In this document: positions 10,964 through 23,416 of the stretch, in pieces
Numbering within the stretch: position 1 is the first letter of the stretch
How the letters are laid out: each line of letters begins with the position of its first letter
Source of the DNA: Nageia nagi
Taxonomy: Eukaryota; Pinophyta
DNA: 64,000 nt
Direction: 5' to 3'
NCBI GenBank assembly: GCA_050084985.1
Contig: JBITNC010000001.1
Location: 4,092,001-4,156,000 of the forward strand
Notes under the pieces: generated by a model
Databases searched by the model: none
The model's input: only the letters and a program-made list of their open reading frames with translations
What the model was told of the DNA's origin: nothing
Position numbers and translations under genes: made by a program

Positions 10964-11183
10964 GTGCAAGCAACTTTCAAGGTACAAAATAAACCTGCAC
11001 CTTGGATACTTGATAGTGGATGTTCCATTAATATTACAGGCGATAAACAAAGATTTAAGAAATTACAGCAATATAAAGATGGATTAGTGAAGTTAGGTAA
11101 CAATGATATAGCCAAGATATTTGGCAAATGTATGGTTAAGTTAAGTAATGGTAAAATCAAGTTAGAGGAAGTTTTGTATGTGG
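10964..11183 (+). pseudogene. pol: Element K aspartic protease, left part, cut by element J
   Basis: WILDSGCSINITGDK (about 11000-11044) is the copia protease active site. The following residues, through VKLSNGKIKLEEVLYV, are the standard continuation. The frame is interrupted exactly at the insertion of element J and resumes in the expected frame at 62117. TSD TGTGG occupies 11179-11183. Confidence 0.88.
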
Positions 11184-11414
11184 TGTTGGAAACCTAATCC
11201 TTAGGGATTAAGGTTGAATGTAAATAATTATATTTAGTTGTTATAAGTGTGTAGGTGTGAGAAAGTATTTTATATTTATGTATTTTTGGATTTGTGTGTT
11301 GGAGGAATTCTAAAGGTCATAGTAAGATGAAGTTGTAAATTTTTTAGATAGTTAAAGAGTCTCTTGAGGAAGGTGAAATGATAAGCCACTTTTTCCTCTA
11401 TTTATGAATGTTGT
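11184..11414 (+). repeat. Element J 5' LTR, left part
   Basis: It is nearly identical to 61835-62050 apart from a short insertion around 11236-11250. It stops at 11414, where element B enters; the remaining LTR sequence is at 60109-60172. The last five bases, GTTGT (11410-11414), are the TSD of B. Confidence 0.92.
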
Positions 11415-12579
11415 TGTAAACACCCCAAAAATGCATTTTGGATCCTTAAAACATTAAAAATATCAAAATACCTAATTTTCCAAATAACTGCATAATAGTA
11501 CTACAAGTGGATGATTATGTAACCATCCAGATGACTACATAACTATTCAAACAATCCTAAGATCATAACCATCTGGATGATCTTGACTATCTTTTTTTAT
11601 AAAATGGAAATTAGGATTTTATTTTATAGATCTTAGTCATTTTTCATGGAATTTACTAATTTTTCTAGACCACTTATAGAGAAAAGATAGACATGAATCA
11701 GCAACATTGATTCCATATCAACATTTGTTATGATTTTGCAAGAAATACACCATTGATTAGCATTGGCGAGTTAATCTCACCCCACCAAAGGTGGATTTCT
11801 TTATTATGAATTATGAACATACATGTATATATCTTGCTTGTGTAAGGGTTTTGCAAGGTTTTAGAGAGCTAAAGAACATTTGTATCCTCCATTAGAACAT
11901 AATATGCTTATTTGCATATGCATTGTGTGACATTTAGGCATCCTTTAGGATAATATCATTCTAAACTTAAAAGTATTGTAAAGATTCATTGTAATTGCAT
12001 CTTTTTGTATAAGTGAGCATACATCTTTGATCATTGTATCATTAGCATTGTGTAAATCATATTAGATATTGATTATAGCATAGATATTATGTTTGTATCA
12101 TTATATTTATTATTTGTTGCGTGTTTGAATGCTTCTAGCTTAAATAATCTTTAATTTATCATTTGTCACCATTCTTGTCCCATCATTTAGAATTTATCAA
12201 AATCATTTGTCATTATCAATAGATAAAGAACATACGATCTTACATTTAGGCATATTTCTTTTTCTTCTTACCATCCATTTTAATGTGGACAAGGGAGCCT
12301 ACTTTCTTTTGAGCTTGGGCTTTCCCTACTTGATTGGCTATAAGGTCTTAAGGACTTGTAGTTAGAGGCTTCCCTCTAACATATTTTATTTTACAAGGTT
12401 CCCTAGATATATCAAGATTAAGAACATCAAGAACATACCATATTTCATCCTTGACATGGCCATTTGAGCATTAAGATTAACTCTATCAAAGATCTAATTA
12501 ATAAGATCATTAATCCTTGAGGGTTTGTTGTAAATGGTGCCCTAACCTCTTATTTGTGAAAGATCTTTTGAGGCTTACA
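11415..12579 (+). repeat. Element B 5' LTR (1165 bp)
   Basis: It starts TGTAAACACCCC and ends GGCTTACA. It aligns over its full length with 58948-60103, with many substitutions and small indels (roughly 85-90% by eye), so the insertion is old. A TATA box candidate (TATAAAA) is at 11598-11604. Short repeats with TGGATGA..GTAAC..ATC occur at 11500-11590. Confidence 0.92.
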
Positions 12580-12582
12580 AAA

Positions 12583-12600
12583 TGGTGATCATGGTGGGAC
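12583..12600 (+). other. Element B primer-binding site of unusual type
   Basis: TGGTGATCATGGTGGGAC starts three bases after the LTR end. It is not the initiator-Met type used by A, H, J, K and E. The same site, slightly changed, occurs in element C on the minus strand next to 54094 (TGATGATCATAGTGGGAA). I cannot name the tRNA from the sequence alone. Confidence 0.65.
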
Positions 12601-12815
12601 ATTGATGGTCCTTGATCTTTAAAAACAAAAGGGGTTTTCTAACCCTTTAACTTGTTTTTTTGGGGTTTCTTTTATTTGAACATTTCTTCCTATTTGAGGA
12701 ACTTTAGTAGCTCATTTTCAGCTCTATTTTGTAGGAAGGCTTGTTGGAAATGTACAAAAATTAATCTAAAAATTTCAAGGGCTCAATTTTCATCAAATGC
12801 TAATTATGCTTCAGA

Positions 12816-12990
12816 TGGATGACTACGTAATAGTCATGTAGAGGGAAAATTACATAATAGTTCTATAGGTGGATGCTTGGGAATAGTCCTATAGGTGTAT
12901 GATTAGGAATATTCCTATAGGTGGATGAATGGGAATAGTCTTACAGGTGGATGACTTGTAATAGTCCTACAACTAGATGACTATGTAACT
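12816..12990 (+). repeat. 26-bp tandem repeats in element B leader
   Basis: At least four consecutive 26-base units of the type GGATGAATGGGAATAGTCTT plus ACAGGT can be aligned between about 12868 and 12975, with two more diverged units to the left. A further decayed TGGATGA/TAACTATC stretch extends to 13030. The period is not a multiple of three, so this is untranslated leader sequence. Confidence 0.8.
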
Positions 12991-14286
12991 ATCTTGATGA
13001 CTATTTAATCATCCTACAGAAGGATGATTCTAACTTTCATAAATATTTAAGCATATTAGAGTTTTTATTTAGCATCGTATCATAGATTAGTATCTGTACT
13101 TAGATGATAGCAATCCACTATCGAGTTTATTTGTAAAAGTTTGGGTGTCCTTGTCACAGGATGCATCTTTTACCCTTTTCATACGGTTTTGTTATAGTTA
13201 ACATTTTAGCTTTAATTTTTTTATCTTTGAGTGCATTGTGGTCATTTAGACAACTTTTGATCATATGGATGACTAGCACTATTCCCATAGTCATCCCTAT
13301 AGTGGATGATTTTGTGGTAGAGCTTTGTAATCATTATTTCAACCATCAATTTCAGAGTAGGAAGGAAAGATTTTGAATAAGTAAATTTTTGAACACTTTT
13401 AGCACCTGGTCAATACTGTTTGGTTGCTCTCTTCATATAGGATTGCCACTTCTTTTAGTAAAATTGCATAGCATTTTGGGGGAGTGGAGCATCACACATT
13501 GGAAATCTTATTTGGTGCTTAAAATCAATATATTAAAAAGGGTTTCCTCTTAGCTTTGGGGGCTTGATTTGTTGATTGTTTTGTGAATTAAAAGACATTG
13601 CTATCTCTTGCATTATATTTTATTTCAAAAAGCAAAAGGCATACTTTCTTGTTTTAGAATCCCTGGATTGGGAGTGATTTGGACTTTACTTTGAAAGGCA
13701 AGCATTTGGGTGGTGTCATTACATTGGATTATCATATAACATTGCATTTTATATTTGCTTTCTCACATTAAAATTCCATCAAATACCTAGGAAGTGACTA
13801 GGGTGCATGGAAGTGATATCCATGGCCTAACCCATACTTGGATTTCATCACCAAGGTGGGAGCCCTCCTTTATTGGCAAGAAGTTGATAGAGGTACTTGA
13901 GACACCTATATAATGATCTACACCCCTAGAGATTGAGCCTTACCATTTAAACACTTGATTAGATACATCTTTAGGAAAACTAAGAAAGAGTCAAGAATTT
14001 ACACTTGCATCTAAAATCAATCCTCATTAAAAATATAAGTCACAATTAAACAAGAAGTAATTAAATAATTAATCACTATTACTATCTTTCACCATTGCTA
14101 TCTTGATCATATATATTTTATCTTTTTGAAAAGGGTTATCATATAGGCTATGTGAATTAAATTTGAATATAGTAAACAAGAAAATAATAAAAAGATTTTA
14201 GGATTTTTGATGTTTGGCACTACTGGATATTGTATTATCATTTTTTTATCATTCCCTTCCCTTGTTATGTCATTGTATCCTTTACC
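12991..14286 (+). other. Element B 5' leader, no gene seen
   Basis: There is no coding frame that I trust here. Positions 13780-14225 match element C's leader read on the minus strand (about 53180 down to 52690), with shared landmarks such as CCCATACTTGGATTT and TAGAGATTGAGCCTTAC. This supports B and C as one family and supports this stretch as the sequence that precedes gag. Confidence 0.7.
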
Positions 14287-14345
14287 ATGAGCATCAATCA
14301 TTTCCTAGATCCTTTTGAGGGTTTAGATGATATCTTTATCAATAT
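14287..14345 (+). pseudogene. gag: Element B gag, first exon-like piece before element C
   Basis: The ATG at 14287 opens a short frame that runs without a stop into the insertion point of C at 14345. The same frame continues at 55138, on the far side of C, once one TSD copy is discounted. This in-frame continuity is strong support for the C boundaries and for this ATG as the start of B's gag. Confidence 0.75.
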
Positions 14346-15352
14346 TGTGAGCATAGAAAACCATGCAATGGGGTATTATAGATACCACTCTATAATGTAT
14401 AAAATATTGATTGATATTGATGTCCTAGATGGATGGATGAGAGTTTAAACTTGTAAGAAGACCTAGAAGAAAATAAGTGTTAGTAGGAATCTCAACATTC
14501 TAGTCCCTTACAACCCTAGAATGTGCTCAAAAGAGGTGTTATACCTCCTTGATAGACTATATATCCCTCATACCATGATCAAATGGGTGATAGAAAGATG
14601 GATATGCCTAGAATGTAGTGTGATATGCCTATGCTATTCTAAAATAATGATCAAGTAGTAAAAGAAAACTAAATTATCATGAATCTAGTTAAAAATACAC
14701 TACATGCACACATAAATGCATAAAAATATTATTTACAAAAATACATAATGATCCATTGGCTCCAATGTGCTCCTAAAGAGCTGTCCAACATCTATAATGA
14801 AGATCTTATCTGTATTGCTTGATTTGGTTTAGATTTGCATGGCTGAAGGAGGTTTGGCTGATTCAAAGTTGCTATGGTTGGTTCAAAGCTGATTGTTCCA
14901 ATGGATTCAAAGTTTCCAACGGAGGGAGACTTGAATGGAGATGGACATTGAGTGCATGTGGTAGACCCCTCTCAAGTTAAAGGTGGTAGAATAAGTGACT
15001 AACTAGTCTACCATGTGCATTTAGTGTGCCACTTTTATTTTAGGTATGCATGGGGATTGGGACTATTTTTTATGTTTTTAAAGTTTAATTTTATATAGGG
15101 ATAACTAATAGGCTAGTTAGGATTTCATCCTAACTGATCAATTGGTTGACTAACATCACTAACCAATGGACTAGCTAGTTGATCCCCCTAACAATTGGGC
15201 TAGCTAGTTTTAAGGGTGAAAAAATGGTCACAAGGCTTAAGTTATAAAAAATAGGTTAGACAGATGATGAACAACCACAAAATATGATCAGTGAACACAA
15301 GATACAACATAACATTGCAAACAAATCAAAATACAATTTTTAGGTGCTTATA
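14346..15352 (-). repeat. Element C 3' LTR (1007 bp, left copy)
   Basis: It begins TGTGAGCATAG on the plus strand and ends GGTGCTTATA. It aligns with 54094-55132 along its length, with shared landmarks CTAGATGGATGGAT and GAGAGGTGTTA. The terminal TATA corresponds to TACA in the other copy. The internal PPT adjoins it but has been separated by solo LTR G. Confidence 0.9.
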
Positions 15353-15353
15353 G

Positions 15354-15845
15354 TGAAGGAACTAACACTAACAAGATAATTCCTAATCAACCAAGATCAC
15401 ATGAAAGCTCATAATTACATCTAAAAAACTCACAAATCAATCTCACAACACAAGATGTAAGTGGTTCCTCCAACTAGGAGTACATCCACTAACTAAATCT
15501 TTACTTGAATCACAAATTAAACTCTCTTACAATTCTCCTAATCTCAACTCCTACACTTCTATCCTATAGCATAATTTTGCTCCACAATTGGTGTATGATC
15601 ACAAAGAGGGAGCCTCCTATTTATAGGCCAAAATCCCTCTTTGTATCACCCTTTAATCCAATGTACAAAAGCATGACATGCACATCTTTTTACCCATAGG
15701 GCATGCTCATGACATGGAGTGTAAGACAAGTTACATTATCATATTCACTTAAATACTTAAGGTATAAATGATACCCTTAAGTATTAGTGAATTACATAGA
15801 AGATTTAATACAAACCTTTACAATAATGCATTATACATTCCAACA
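15354..15845 (-). mobile_element. Solo LTR G (copia, same family as E) in element C
   Basis: It is 492 bp, starting TGAAGG and ending CCAACA on the plus strand, with TSD TATAG at 15349-15353 and 15846-15850. Read on the minus strand it has a TATA box (CTATAAATAGG, about 15618-15630). It resembles the LTR of element E: GTGGTTCCTCC, GGGAGCC/CTCTATTTATAG and a hairpin with arms CTTAAGG/CCCTTAAG near 15758-15785. It lies exactly between C's PPT and its 3' LTR. Confidence 0.9.
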
Positions 15846-15850
15846 TATAG

Positions 15851-15866
15851 ATTCCCCCTTTTGAGG
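15851..15866 (-). other. Element C polypurine tract
   Basis: On the minus strand the sequence reads CTCAAAAGGGGGAATC and then meets the LTR, after discounting solo LTR G. This matches the PPT of element B (AAAAGGGGAAAAT at 58935-58947), supporting common descent. Confidence 0.75.
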
Positions 15867-17468
15867 TGAGTTTTGCAAAGTATCACGAAGTGAGACTCAA
15901 TTCAAAAGCTAACTAGATGGATGATGATGAACTGATAAAATGATACAAGACCATATGATAAGATGATGATACAATGATAATGATGATGATAATGATCAAT
16001 TACTAATGATGTTTTTCTTACATGCAAGGCAATGTGGAGGTATGCAAACCTACCACATGTTAAGGGAAAAATTCTACATGCTGCTAAAGACATGATTAAT
16101 GCAAAGGTGACCAAACAAAATGATTATGCTAAAATGCTTAAGACTCAAGGTGAGTCATGCTTAAACATATGATCATGCTACCAAAAGGAAACTTTTCCCC
16201 ATGTTAAATAGAAAGCAAAGCAAATTAATGGTAATAATGACCTTATTATGACATGATTAATGATGATGATGATCTTGTCTTATGTTGAATAGAAAGCAAC
16301 ATATGCAAAGGATAACTTTGACCCATGTTTAATGGAAAGAAAATATGCTAACAAATGATCAAGGTGCAATGATACAAAAAGATGATATGGTGGGACTAAC
16401 CATAATATGAATTGGTAAGGATGAGTGCTAGTTTTGACACATGACTAGGCATATAAGATCATCCTAATGAAACATCATGATGGAACAAATGATACAAAAT
16501 GATATATTATACATGATAAATGATTCTACTTTGCCCCAACAGTTGAAGGGTGAATATGATACAACTACGATGAAAGCTAGGTTTGGTGCATGAAAGGTCA
16601 TATAAGATTATCCAGAACAAAGAATCATAGTGGAAAATTCACACCATAAAATTAATGCTATGATGATGCATGATGCATGATGCATGATGATGATAATGAT
16701 TATTCTTTACCCCAACAGTTGAAGGGAAACTATGATACAACCAAGATGAGAGCTAATTTTGGTGTATGATAGGCCATATAAGATCCTCCTGAGCATAACT
16801 TCATGCTAGAATAATCACCATAACAAAATATGACACATAATTCTGATTTGCCCCAGCTATTGAAGGGTAAAGGTGACCAGTTAGAATGAGATTTGGTTTT
16901 GGCATATGATAGGCCATATAAGATCATCCTAAACACCATGATAATCCAAGGAAGTCTAGTTTTGATGTATGATAGGTCATGTAAAATTGAATTGGACCTC
17001 ATGATTAAGGCTTAATGATTAAAGTGAGACAAACTTTGATAAATGCATTAATGTAATATACCTATTTTAATCTACATAAAAAAGGGAAATGATCTTTGCT
17101 TTGCCCTAGCAATCAAAGGGTAACTAACAAAAGACACCATTAAGTCATTGATAAATTATCAGTTGACTGACTATGATATGATAAGCTTAAAGATAAATAA
17201 TACAAAGATAAAATATAGGATTATGGTGGGAGATGAGTGACTATTATGTACCCCACAATCTCCATTATTGGATGACCATTAAAGGAGGAGTAGGCTCTAG
17301 TATTAACTCCCATGGTTATAGGATATGCCAGATAGATAATGATGAAAAGATAATGATAAATGAACATTATGGAGTACAAATCACCAAATGAACAAGACCA
17401 AGTTTATGGTTGGAATTGATTACAACCAAATAATAGAGACTATGATCATAGGCAGGGCTAAAATAATA
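15867..17468 (-). other. Element C 3' region with degenerate repeats, no gene seen
   Basis: This stretch has diverged repeats rather than genes. Units with TTGCCCCAACAGTTGAAGGG followed by CATATAAGATCATCC begin near 16530, 16704 and 16850, with a poorer one near 17098. Shorter units CCATGTTAAATAGAAAG occur at 16200-16350; these are the reverse complement of the repeats in element B's 3' region at 58480-58670. Abundant ATGATG runs are present. I trust none of the open frames. Confidence 0.65.
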
Positions 17469-20400
17469 CATGATAGAGACCATGATCACAAATAGGATAA
17501 ACTACCAAAGGAAAGATACTATGATCATAGGTGAATAGAAATGAGTAGATGAAAAACATTATTATCATGGTGAGATAAAGATAATAATGGTTAGGATTGA
17601 TGGGAAATAGTTTAATACTTGATTTGGATGACTAGGTGATGGTTTAAAGCTTGATGGGATGACTGGATGATGGATTGATTAAATTTGGAATTCAAACGAT
17701 TAACTAATCTACTAACCAACAAAATTGTTAGGGATAGGATAATGAAAAATAGACTAAAATATGACATTGATCTGCAAGAAATTGGCTAAGATTGGAATGC
17801 TATCAACTATGTGAATGTGATTGAATTAGACAATGGCTTGACAAGGTTATGACTAATGAAGAAAAGGGATCACATTGCTCATGGGAGATAAGTGAATGAT
17901 ACTCATGAAAAAAGAAATAGAACAGGAGACAAGTTGAGATGAGGATAAACAATCAAAAATAAAATATATTGAGCACCATGATGTGATAGGGATAATAGAA
18001 TAGACATGAAAATAAAATAAATAATATGATAAAATACAGATAAATGTTTACTAAATAACAAAGAACACAAACGATGATGAAATCCAACCATACTAAGATA
18101 AGAATGGAAGAAAGAAAATACATATATTAACATTGGTTAAAAATTCCATCAACATGCTCAGGTGGATAGTCAAAATATGAAGAATAAATACAATTAAGAA
18201 AAAATGCCAATAGTGACCAAGATGATAATTTCATTGACAGGCTCAAGTGGATAACTAGATAAAACATGAAGACAAAGATGAAGCTAAAGACTATGCTAAA
18301 CCATTGATGGGGTCAGGAGAGCTAGAACTAGAGCTCTTAGGTTTAGAGGTTGGTGAGTTTAGAGGGTTGATAGGTGATATTGACTGATTGAAGAGGGCTA
18401 CACACATGATCAATGGGAAGCAACACATGATGTCAAAATATGGGTAAAATACCTATTGATCATTCTCATGGACTAGCTGCATATAGAAGGTAGACTCCTA
18501 GTATAGATCATAGCATCAAACTATGTGCACAATGGTGAAAGGATGATAGTGATCCTTATATTGGAGCATCAATGGACCAACAAAGTGTAGCAAGTGAAAC
18601 ATGACCATGTTCCATAAGAATTAAAGGATGATCTTTCATGTCCAATACAAGTGGTAGAGAAGGGCCAAGCTGATATGCAAATTATCAGCATCATCCAACT
18701 GATGAATAAAGAGGATGGCATATCGATGATGATTACAATCTATCTGAATGCGTATGATACCAAGGTTGATGATAGTCTATAATATGAGGTAATCACACTA
18801 AATAACTTGGCCATGGATCTAACAATGAAGGTCATCTTGAGGAAGATCAAGATGAAGACCAAGGAAAAAGGCTCAATCTATGATTACAATCAAGTGGGAT
18901 AGAAGAGAATGAAAGGACTAGATTGAAATTTTCTAACAAGCTAAAAATGATGACATGGACAAAGAGGAAGAATAGAAGATGTTAAGAAACTATCAGAGTT
19001 TCCAAAAAATAGATTGAAAATAAATGAAAAAGATAATGATATAGAATAAGAACATATAAGACCATAAAGTAATCCAAATCATAGATCATCAATGAAGATG
19101 AATAAAGTAGATTAAATGATAGTAACATGGAATATGAAAGGGACTAGATGCTTGACCATTTGACTGAAAAAATCACATGATAGAGACCATGATCGCAAAT
19201 GAGATAAACTACAAAGGAAAGATACTATGATCATAGGTGAACAAAAATGATTAGATGATAAAGATTATGATCATGATGAGATAAATACAATGATAAGGAC
19301 TAATGGGAAATAGCTTAAGACTTAACCAAATGACTAGATGATGGTTTAAGGCTTGATAGGATGACTAGATAATGGATCAATTAAATTTAGAATTCAAATG
19401 ATCAATTAATCTGCTAACCAAAAAAATGGTTAGGGATAGGATAATGCAAAATAGATTGAAAGATGACATTGATTTGTAGGAAATTGGTTAAGATCGAAAT
19501 GCTATCAACTACATGAATGCGATTGAATTAGACAATAGCTTGATAAGGTTATGACTGACAACGAAAGGAGATCACATTGCTCATGGGAGATAAGATAATG
19601 ATACTCATGATAATAAAAATAGAATAGGAGATAAGGTGATATGAGGATAAATAATAAAAAATAAAATAGATTGAGCACCATGATGCAATAGGGATAATAG
19701 AATAGACATGAAAATAAAATAAATAACATAATAAAATATAGATAAATGTTTATTGAATAACAAAGAACATAAATAATGATGAAATTTAACCACATTAAGA
19801 TAATAATGGAAGGAAGAAAATACATTTATTAACATTGATTAAAAACTCCATTGACATGCTCAGGTGGATAGCCAAAAGATGAAGAACAAATATGATTAGG
19901 AAAAAATGCCAATAGTGATCAAGACAATAATTCCACTGATAGGCTCAAGTGGATAGCTAGAGAAAACATGAAGACAAAGATGAAGCTAAAGAATATGCTA
20001 AACCATTGATGGGGTTAGGAGAGTTGGAATTAGAGCTCTCAAGTTCAAGGTTGGTGAGTTTGGAGGGTTGATAAGTGATCTCAATTGATTGAAGAGGGTT
20101 GCACGCATGATCAATAAGAAGCGACACATGATTTCAAAATATGGGCAAAATACCTATTGATCATTCTCACAAACCAACTACATCTAGAAGGTAGACTCCT
20201 AATACAGATCATTGCATTAGACTATGTGCATGATGATGAAAGAATGATAACACTCCGTAGATTGGAGCATCGATGGACCAACAAAGTGCAAGAAGTGAAA
20301 CACGAGCATGTTCCATAGGAAGTACATGATGATCTTCCATGTCCAATACGAGTGGTAGAGAAGGGCCAAGATGATATGTAGATTATCAACATCATCCAAC

Positions 20401-20873
20401 TAATGAACAAAGAGGATGACATACCAATGATGATTATGATCTATCTAAATATGCACAATGCTAAGGTGGAGGGTAGTTTGTAACATGAAGAAATCACACT
20501 GAATGACTCGACCATGGATTTGATGATGAAGGTCATCTTGAGGAAGATCAAGATGAAGATAAAGGAAAAAGTCTCAATACATGATTGTGATCAAGTTGGA
20601 TAGAAGAGAATGAAAGGACTAGAGAAAATTTTTCTAACAAAATGAAAATGATGACATGGATGAAGAGGAAGAACATAAGATGTTAGGAAACTATCAAAGT
20701 TTCTAAAAATAAACTAAAAATAAATGATAAAGACAATGAGATAAAATAAGAACATATAAGACCATAAAGCAATCTAGATTATCGATTATTAATGAATATG
20801 AATGAAGTAGATTAAACTATAGTAACATGGAATACATATGGGACTAGATGCTTAACCATTTGACTAAAAAAAC
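17469..20873. repeat. 1.7-kb tandem duplication inside element C
   Basis: Unit 1 (17469-19175) and unit 2 (19176-20873) both start CATGATAGAGACCATGATC and end with CTAGATGCTTRACCATTTGA followed by CTRAAAAAA. They are similar throughout, roughly 85% by eye. Within each unit the plus strand has a protein-like run (HVP, then CPIQVVEKGQ, then IISIIQLMNKED, about 18600-18900 and 20310-20610) that keeps its frame between copies but has stops. I could not assign it to a family. It may be coding debris of an unidentified plus-strand insert. Confidence 0.75.
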
Positions 20874-22145
20874 AAGGAGAATAAAAATGCAATCATAATA
20901 AGATGATATGATACAAGGAATGATGATTTTATTAAAAATAAAGATTGATTCCCATTAATAAGCTTGAATGGGTGGCAATTACAAAAAGAAAGATTCCCAC
21001 TGATAAGCCCAATGGGTAGCCATGATGGTGCATCTAATGCACAATTGAGTGACTAAGCATCCAAGTCAGATGAGCTAGCATCATCATAAGAAGAAGAGGA
21101 ATCTAATGGGTCTAGCTCAAGGAAAAAATGATGAGAAAAAGGTAGGATGTGACACATAAAAGAGAAGTGGTGACATAGAATCTAATCTCCATCATGATGA
21201 ATCATGTGAAAGGAATACAAGGAGGACCATCAAAGTCAAAACTGATGTATTGACAAACCAACAATGACTATATCAAAGTGCTCTTGTAGATGAAGAGCCA
21301 TCGGGCTAGTGTAACAGAAAAATTATAGTAGGAAGGGATTAAATGGGGTGCACACCATGACATGCCACATCCAATAAAAATGACTTAATAGCAACATAAA
21401 TAGGTGAACATGATCAACATGTTTGATATGAAGGACCATGCAAATCTTGAAGTGATTTTTGGGCTACTCATGAATGAATGCAAGTGATTTTCACGATAGG
21501 GACTTAGCAGTAGATACAAAATAAAGGGCCAAGATCATACAAAATCAAAGGTACACAATGAGGTCCTAAAGCTCACTTAGGAGGGAGAGGAAGTAGAAGG
21601 GATCCATGATAGGATGAATAATGATAGGAATATAATGCAAGAAGAGAAAAGGGATGAAGAGAATAAGCCATGTAAACATAGGAGGTCACATAGGATTATA
21701 TATACTCAAAAAGATGTGGAGTGGTCCAGGTGATAATGATGGTGACAATGGTAAATGAGGGAAAATAACATTCAAGATTAGAGATTCATAGAAGTGAAAA
21801 TCTCATACTGGCATGCGGGGTTGAATGACTTTAGTTTGAATGGTCAAAGGAAATGATGGAGGAAATAATGATGAGATATGCTCATAGTGATTGGATAGGA
21901 ATGTAATGATGATGACATTAATGAAGATGTAAAAAAGGTAGATGAATAGATAGGACATAATGATGGATATATGCATAGTGGCTATGTGAATTATCAAGAT
22001 GGAATGGTGGATAGACACATGGAGACAAGATGGATGATCAAGATGGAATGATGAACAAGTGCATGGATACACTATGCAACCCTTGTAGTTATCATGATAT
22101 TAAAAAGGATACAAAGCATGAGAGGAATACGAAAGATAGATTAAC
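20874..22145. other. Element C 3' region, no gene recognised
   Basis: This is ATGATR-rich, low-complexity-leaning sequence. A short pair of repeats (GATTCCCACTGATAAGCCCA type) occurs at 20950-21020. No motifs of gag, pol or any host protein were found on either strand. It ends at TTAAC (22141-22145), the left TSD of element H. Confidence 0.6.
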
Positions 22146-22433
22146 TGTTATGAACAAAGTTCCCAAAATAGCATAAAATCACCAAAGAGAGAGCTCAACG
22201 CATTGAATAAGAGATAAAATCTGTAATAAGCCACTTCGAGGGGGCAACCTCCTTTACATCACATCAATTACACAACAATAGAAATCTTCAAATGATAATA
22301 CCTCCTTAGTATATATAGGAGTCCAAGGGGTGCCACTACAATGAAAGGACACTAGCCGACATAACAATAATAATGTAAGGAAATAATAATAACCATAGCC
22401 GACCTAACAATAATAATGTATAGGGACCTAACA
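22146..22433 (-). repeat. Element H 3' LTR (288 bp, left copy)
   Basis: It begins TGTTATGAACAAAG and ends GGGACCTAACA on the plus strand. It differs from the right copy by a handful of bases and by lacking one 33-base tandem unit. Confidence 0.94.
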
Positions 22434-22450
22434 TGCCCCTCTCCTTCAAA
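22434..22450 (-). other. Element H polypurine tract
   Basis: On the minus strand TTGAAGGAGAGGGGCA directly precedes the LTR start TGTTAGG. It is purine-rich and in the expected place, between the end of gag and the 3' LTR. Confidence 0.8.
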
Positions 22451-22461
22451 AAATGTTGTCC

Positions 22462-23388
22462 TCAACATTTTAGTAGTTCTGGATGCTTCTGTAGAAATTT
22501 CTCATCTTCCCATGTGGAATATTCAGCCATTGCCATATTTTTACTTTCAACCTTCCTTGCCATCCTAAAAGCCATCTCTAAGGATGTTGGTTCAAATAGA
22601 TGCACCTCATGTTGAATTTTATCCTTTAAGGTTCCCATAAAGAGATCCAATAATCTATCATCTGGTATATCCTTCACTCTAAGACTCAACTTTTGAAATT
22701 GTTGAATGTGCTCCATCACTGAACCTTCTTGCCTTAGATTTATCAATTGAGTAAAGAAGGAATTATTCTTAACATCCTCATGGTAGGCTATCAGTTCCTC
22801 TGTAAAAATGGACCAAGATATAATAGAACCCTTTTTACATTCACAAATCCATTGGTACCATACAACCTGCTCAGGCTCTAGATACAAGGATGCAATAGTT
22901 ACTTTTTGTGATGTTGGTACTTGGTGTAGATCAAAAAAGTGCTCCATTTGAAATATCCAAGTGATGGGGTCCCTTCCATCAAACTTCCTCATGTCGATAT
23001 TGGGTATTTGGATTCCCCTTGAGAACCATGCTTGATTACTTCCATCAGTAGAAGCATATCCTCCTGAATTAGGCTTATTAATGAAGGGTTTATCTCCTTG
23101 AATAATATCATTATTTACCTGATAACCCTGGGCCATATCAACATCTTTAGGAATCTTTACTTCTGGGTTTTGTATGAGTTGAAAAATCTTTTCCATATAT
23201 TGATCCATTTTAGTTGCCAACTCTTTTGTCAAATCCCTTTTTAATTCCTCCATATCACCCTTTTTTACACACTCTTTAACCAATTCTTCCACTTGGGATA
23301 TTCGAAAGAATATGTCTTCACTTTCTGCTATAGTCATGGATGAACCCTCTAGAGGTCTAGTTGGTGTAGCAATTTTTTTCGGTGGCAT
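22462..23388 (-). CDS. gag: Element H Gag, 308 aa, intact
   Basis: This is the only clearly intact retroelement protein here, with an ATG start at 23388 and a stop at 22462. Residues 1-15 are basic/proline-rich; about 25-75 form a charged helical, probably coiled-coil, segment (VEELVKECVKKGDMEELKRD). Residues about 125-285 are a gypsy-type retrotransposon gag domain: IPNIDMRKFDGRDPITWI, LYLEPEQVVWYQW, FTQLINLRQEGSVMEHIQQF, and LMGTL-like FMGTLKDKIQ. No CCHC zinc knuckle is present; the frame ends soon after ARKVESKN. In the family this domain builds the particle. Absence of the knuckle, protease and polymerase marks the element as non-autonomous. Confidence 0.92.
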   Translation of the reverse strand: MPPKKIATPTRPLEGSSMTIAESEDIFFRISQVEELVKECVKKGDMEELKRDLTKELATKMDQYMEKIFQLIQNPEVKIPKDVDMAQGYQVNNDIIQGDKPFINKPNSGGYASTDGSNQAWFSRGIQIPNIDMRKFDGRDPITWIFQMEHFFDLHQVPTSQKVTIASLYLEPEQVVWYQWICECKKGSIISWSIFTEELIAYHEDVKNNSFFTQLINLRQEGSVMEHIQQFQKLSLRVKDIPDDRLLDLFMGTLKDKIQHEVHLFEPTSLEMAFRMARKVESKNMAMAEYSTWEDEKFLQKHPELLKC

Positions 23389-23416
23389 TTTGACTAAGTA
23401 TTCTAGGGGGTCTCCC

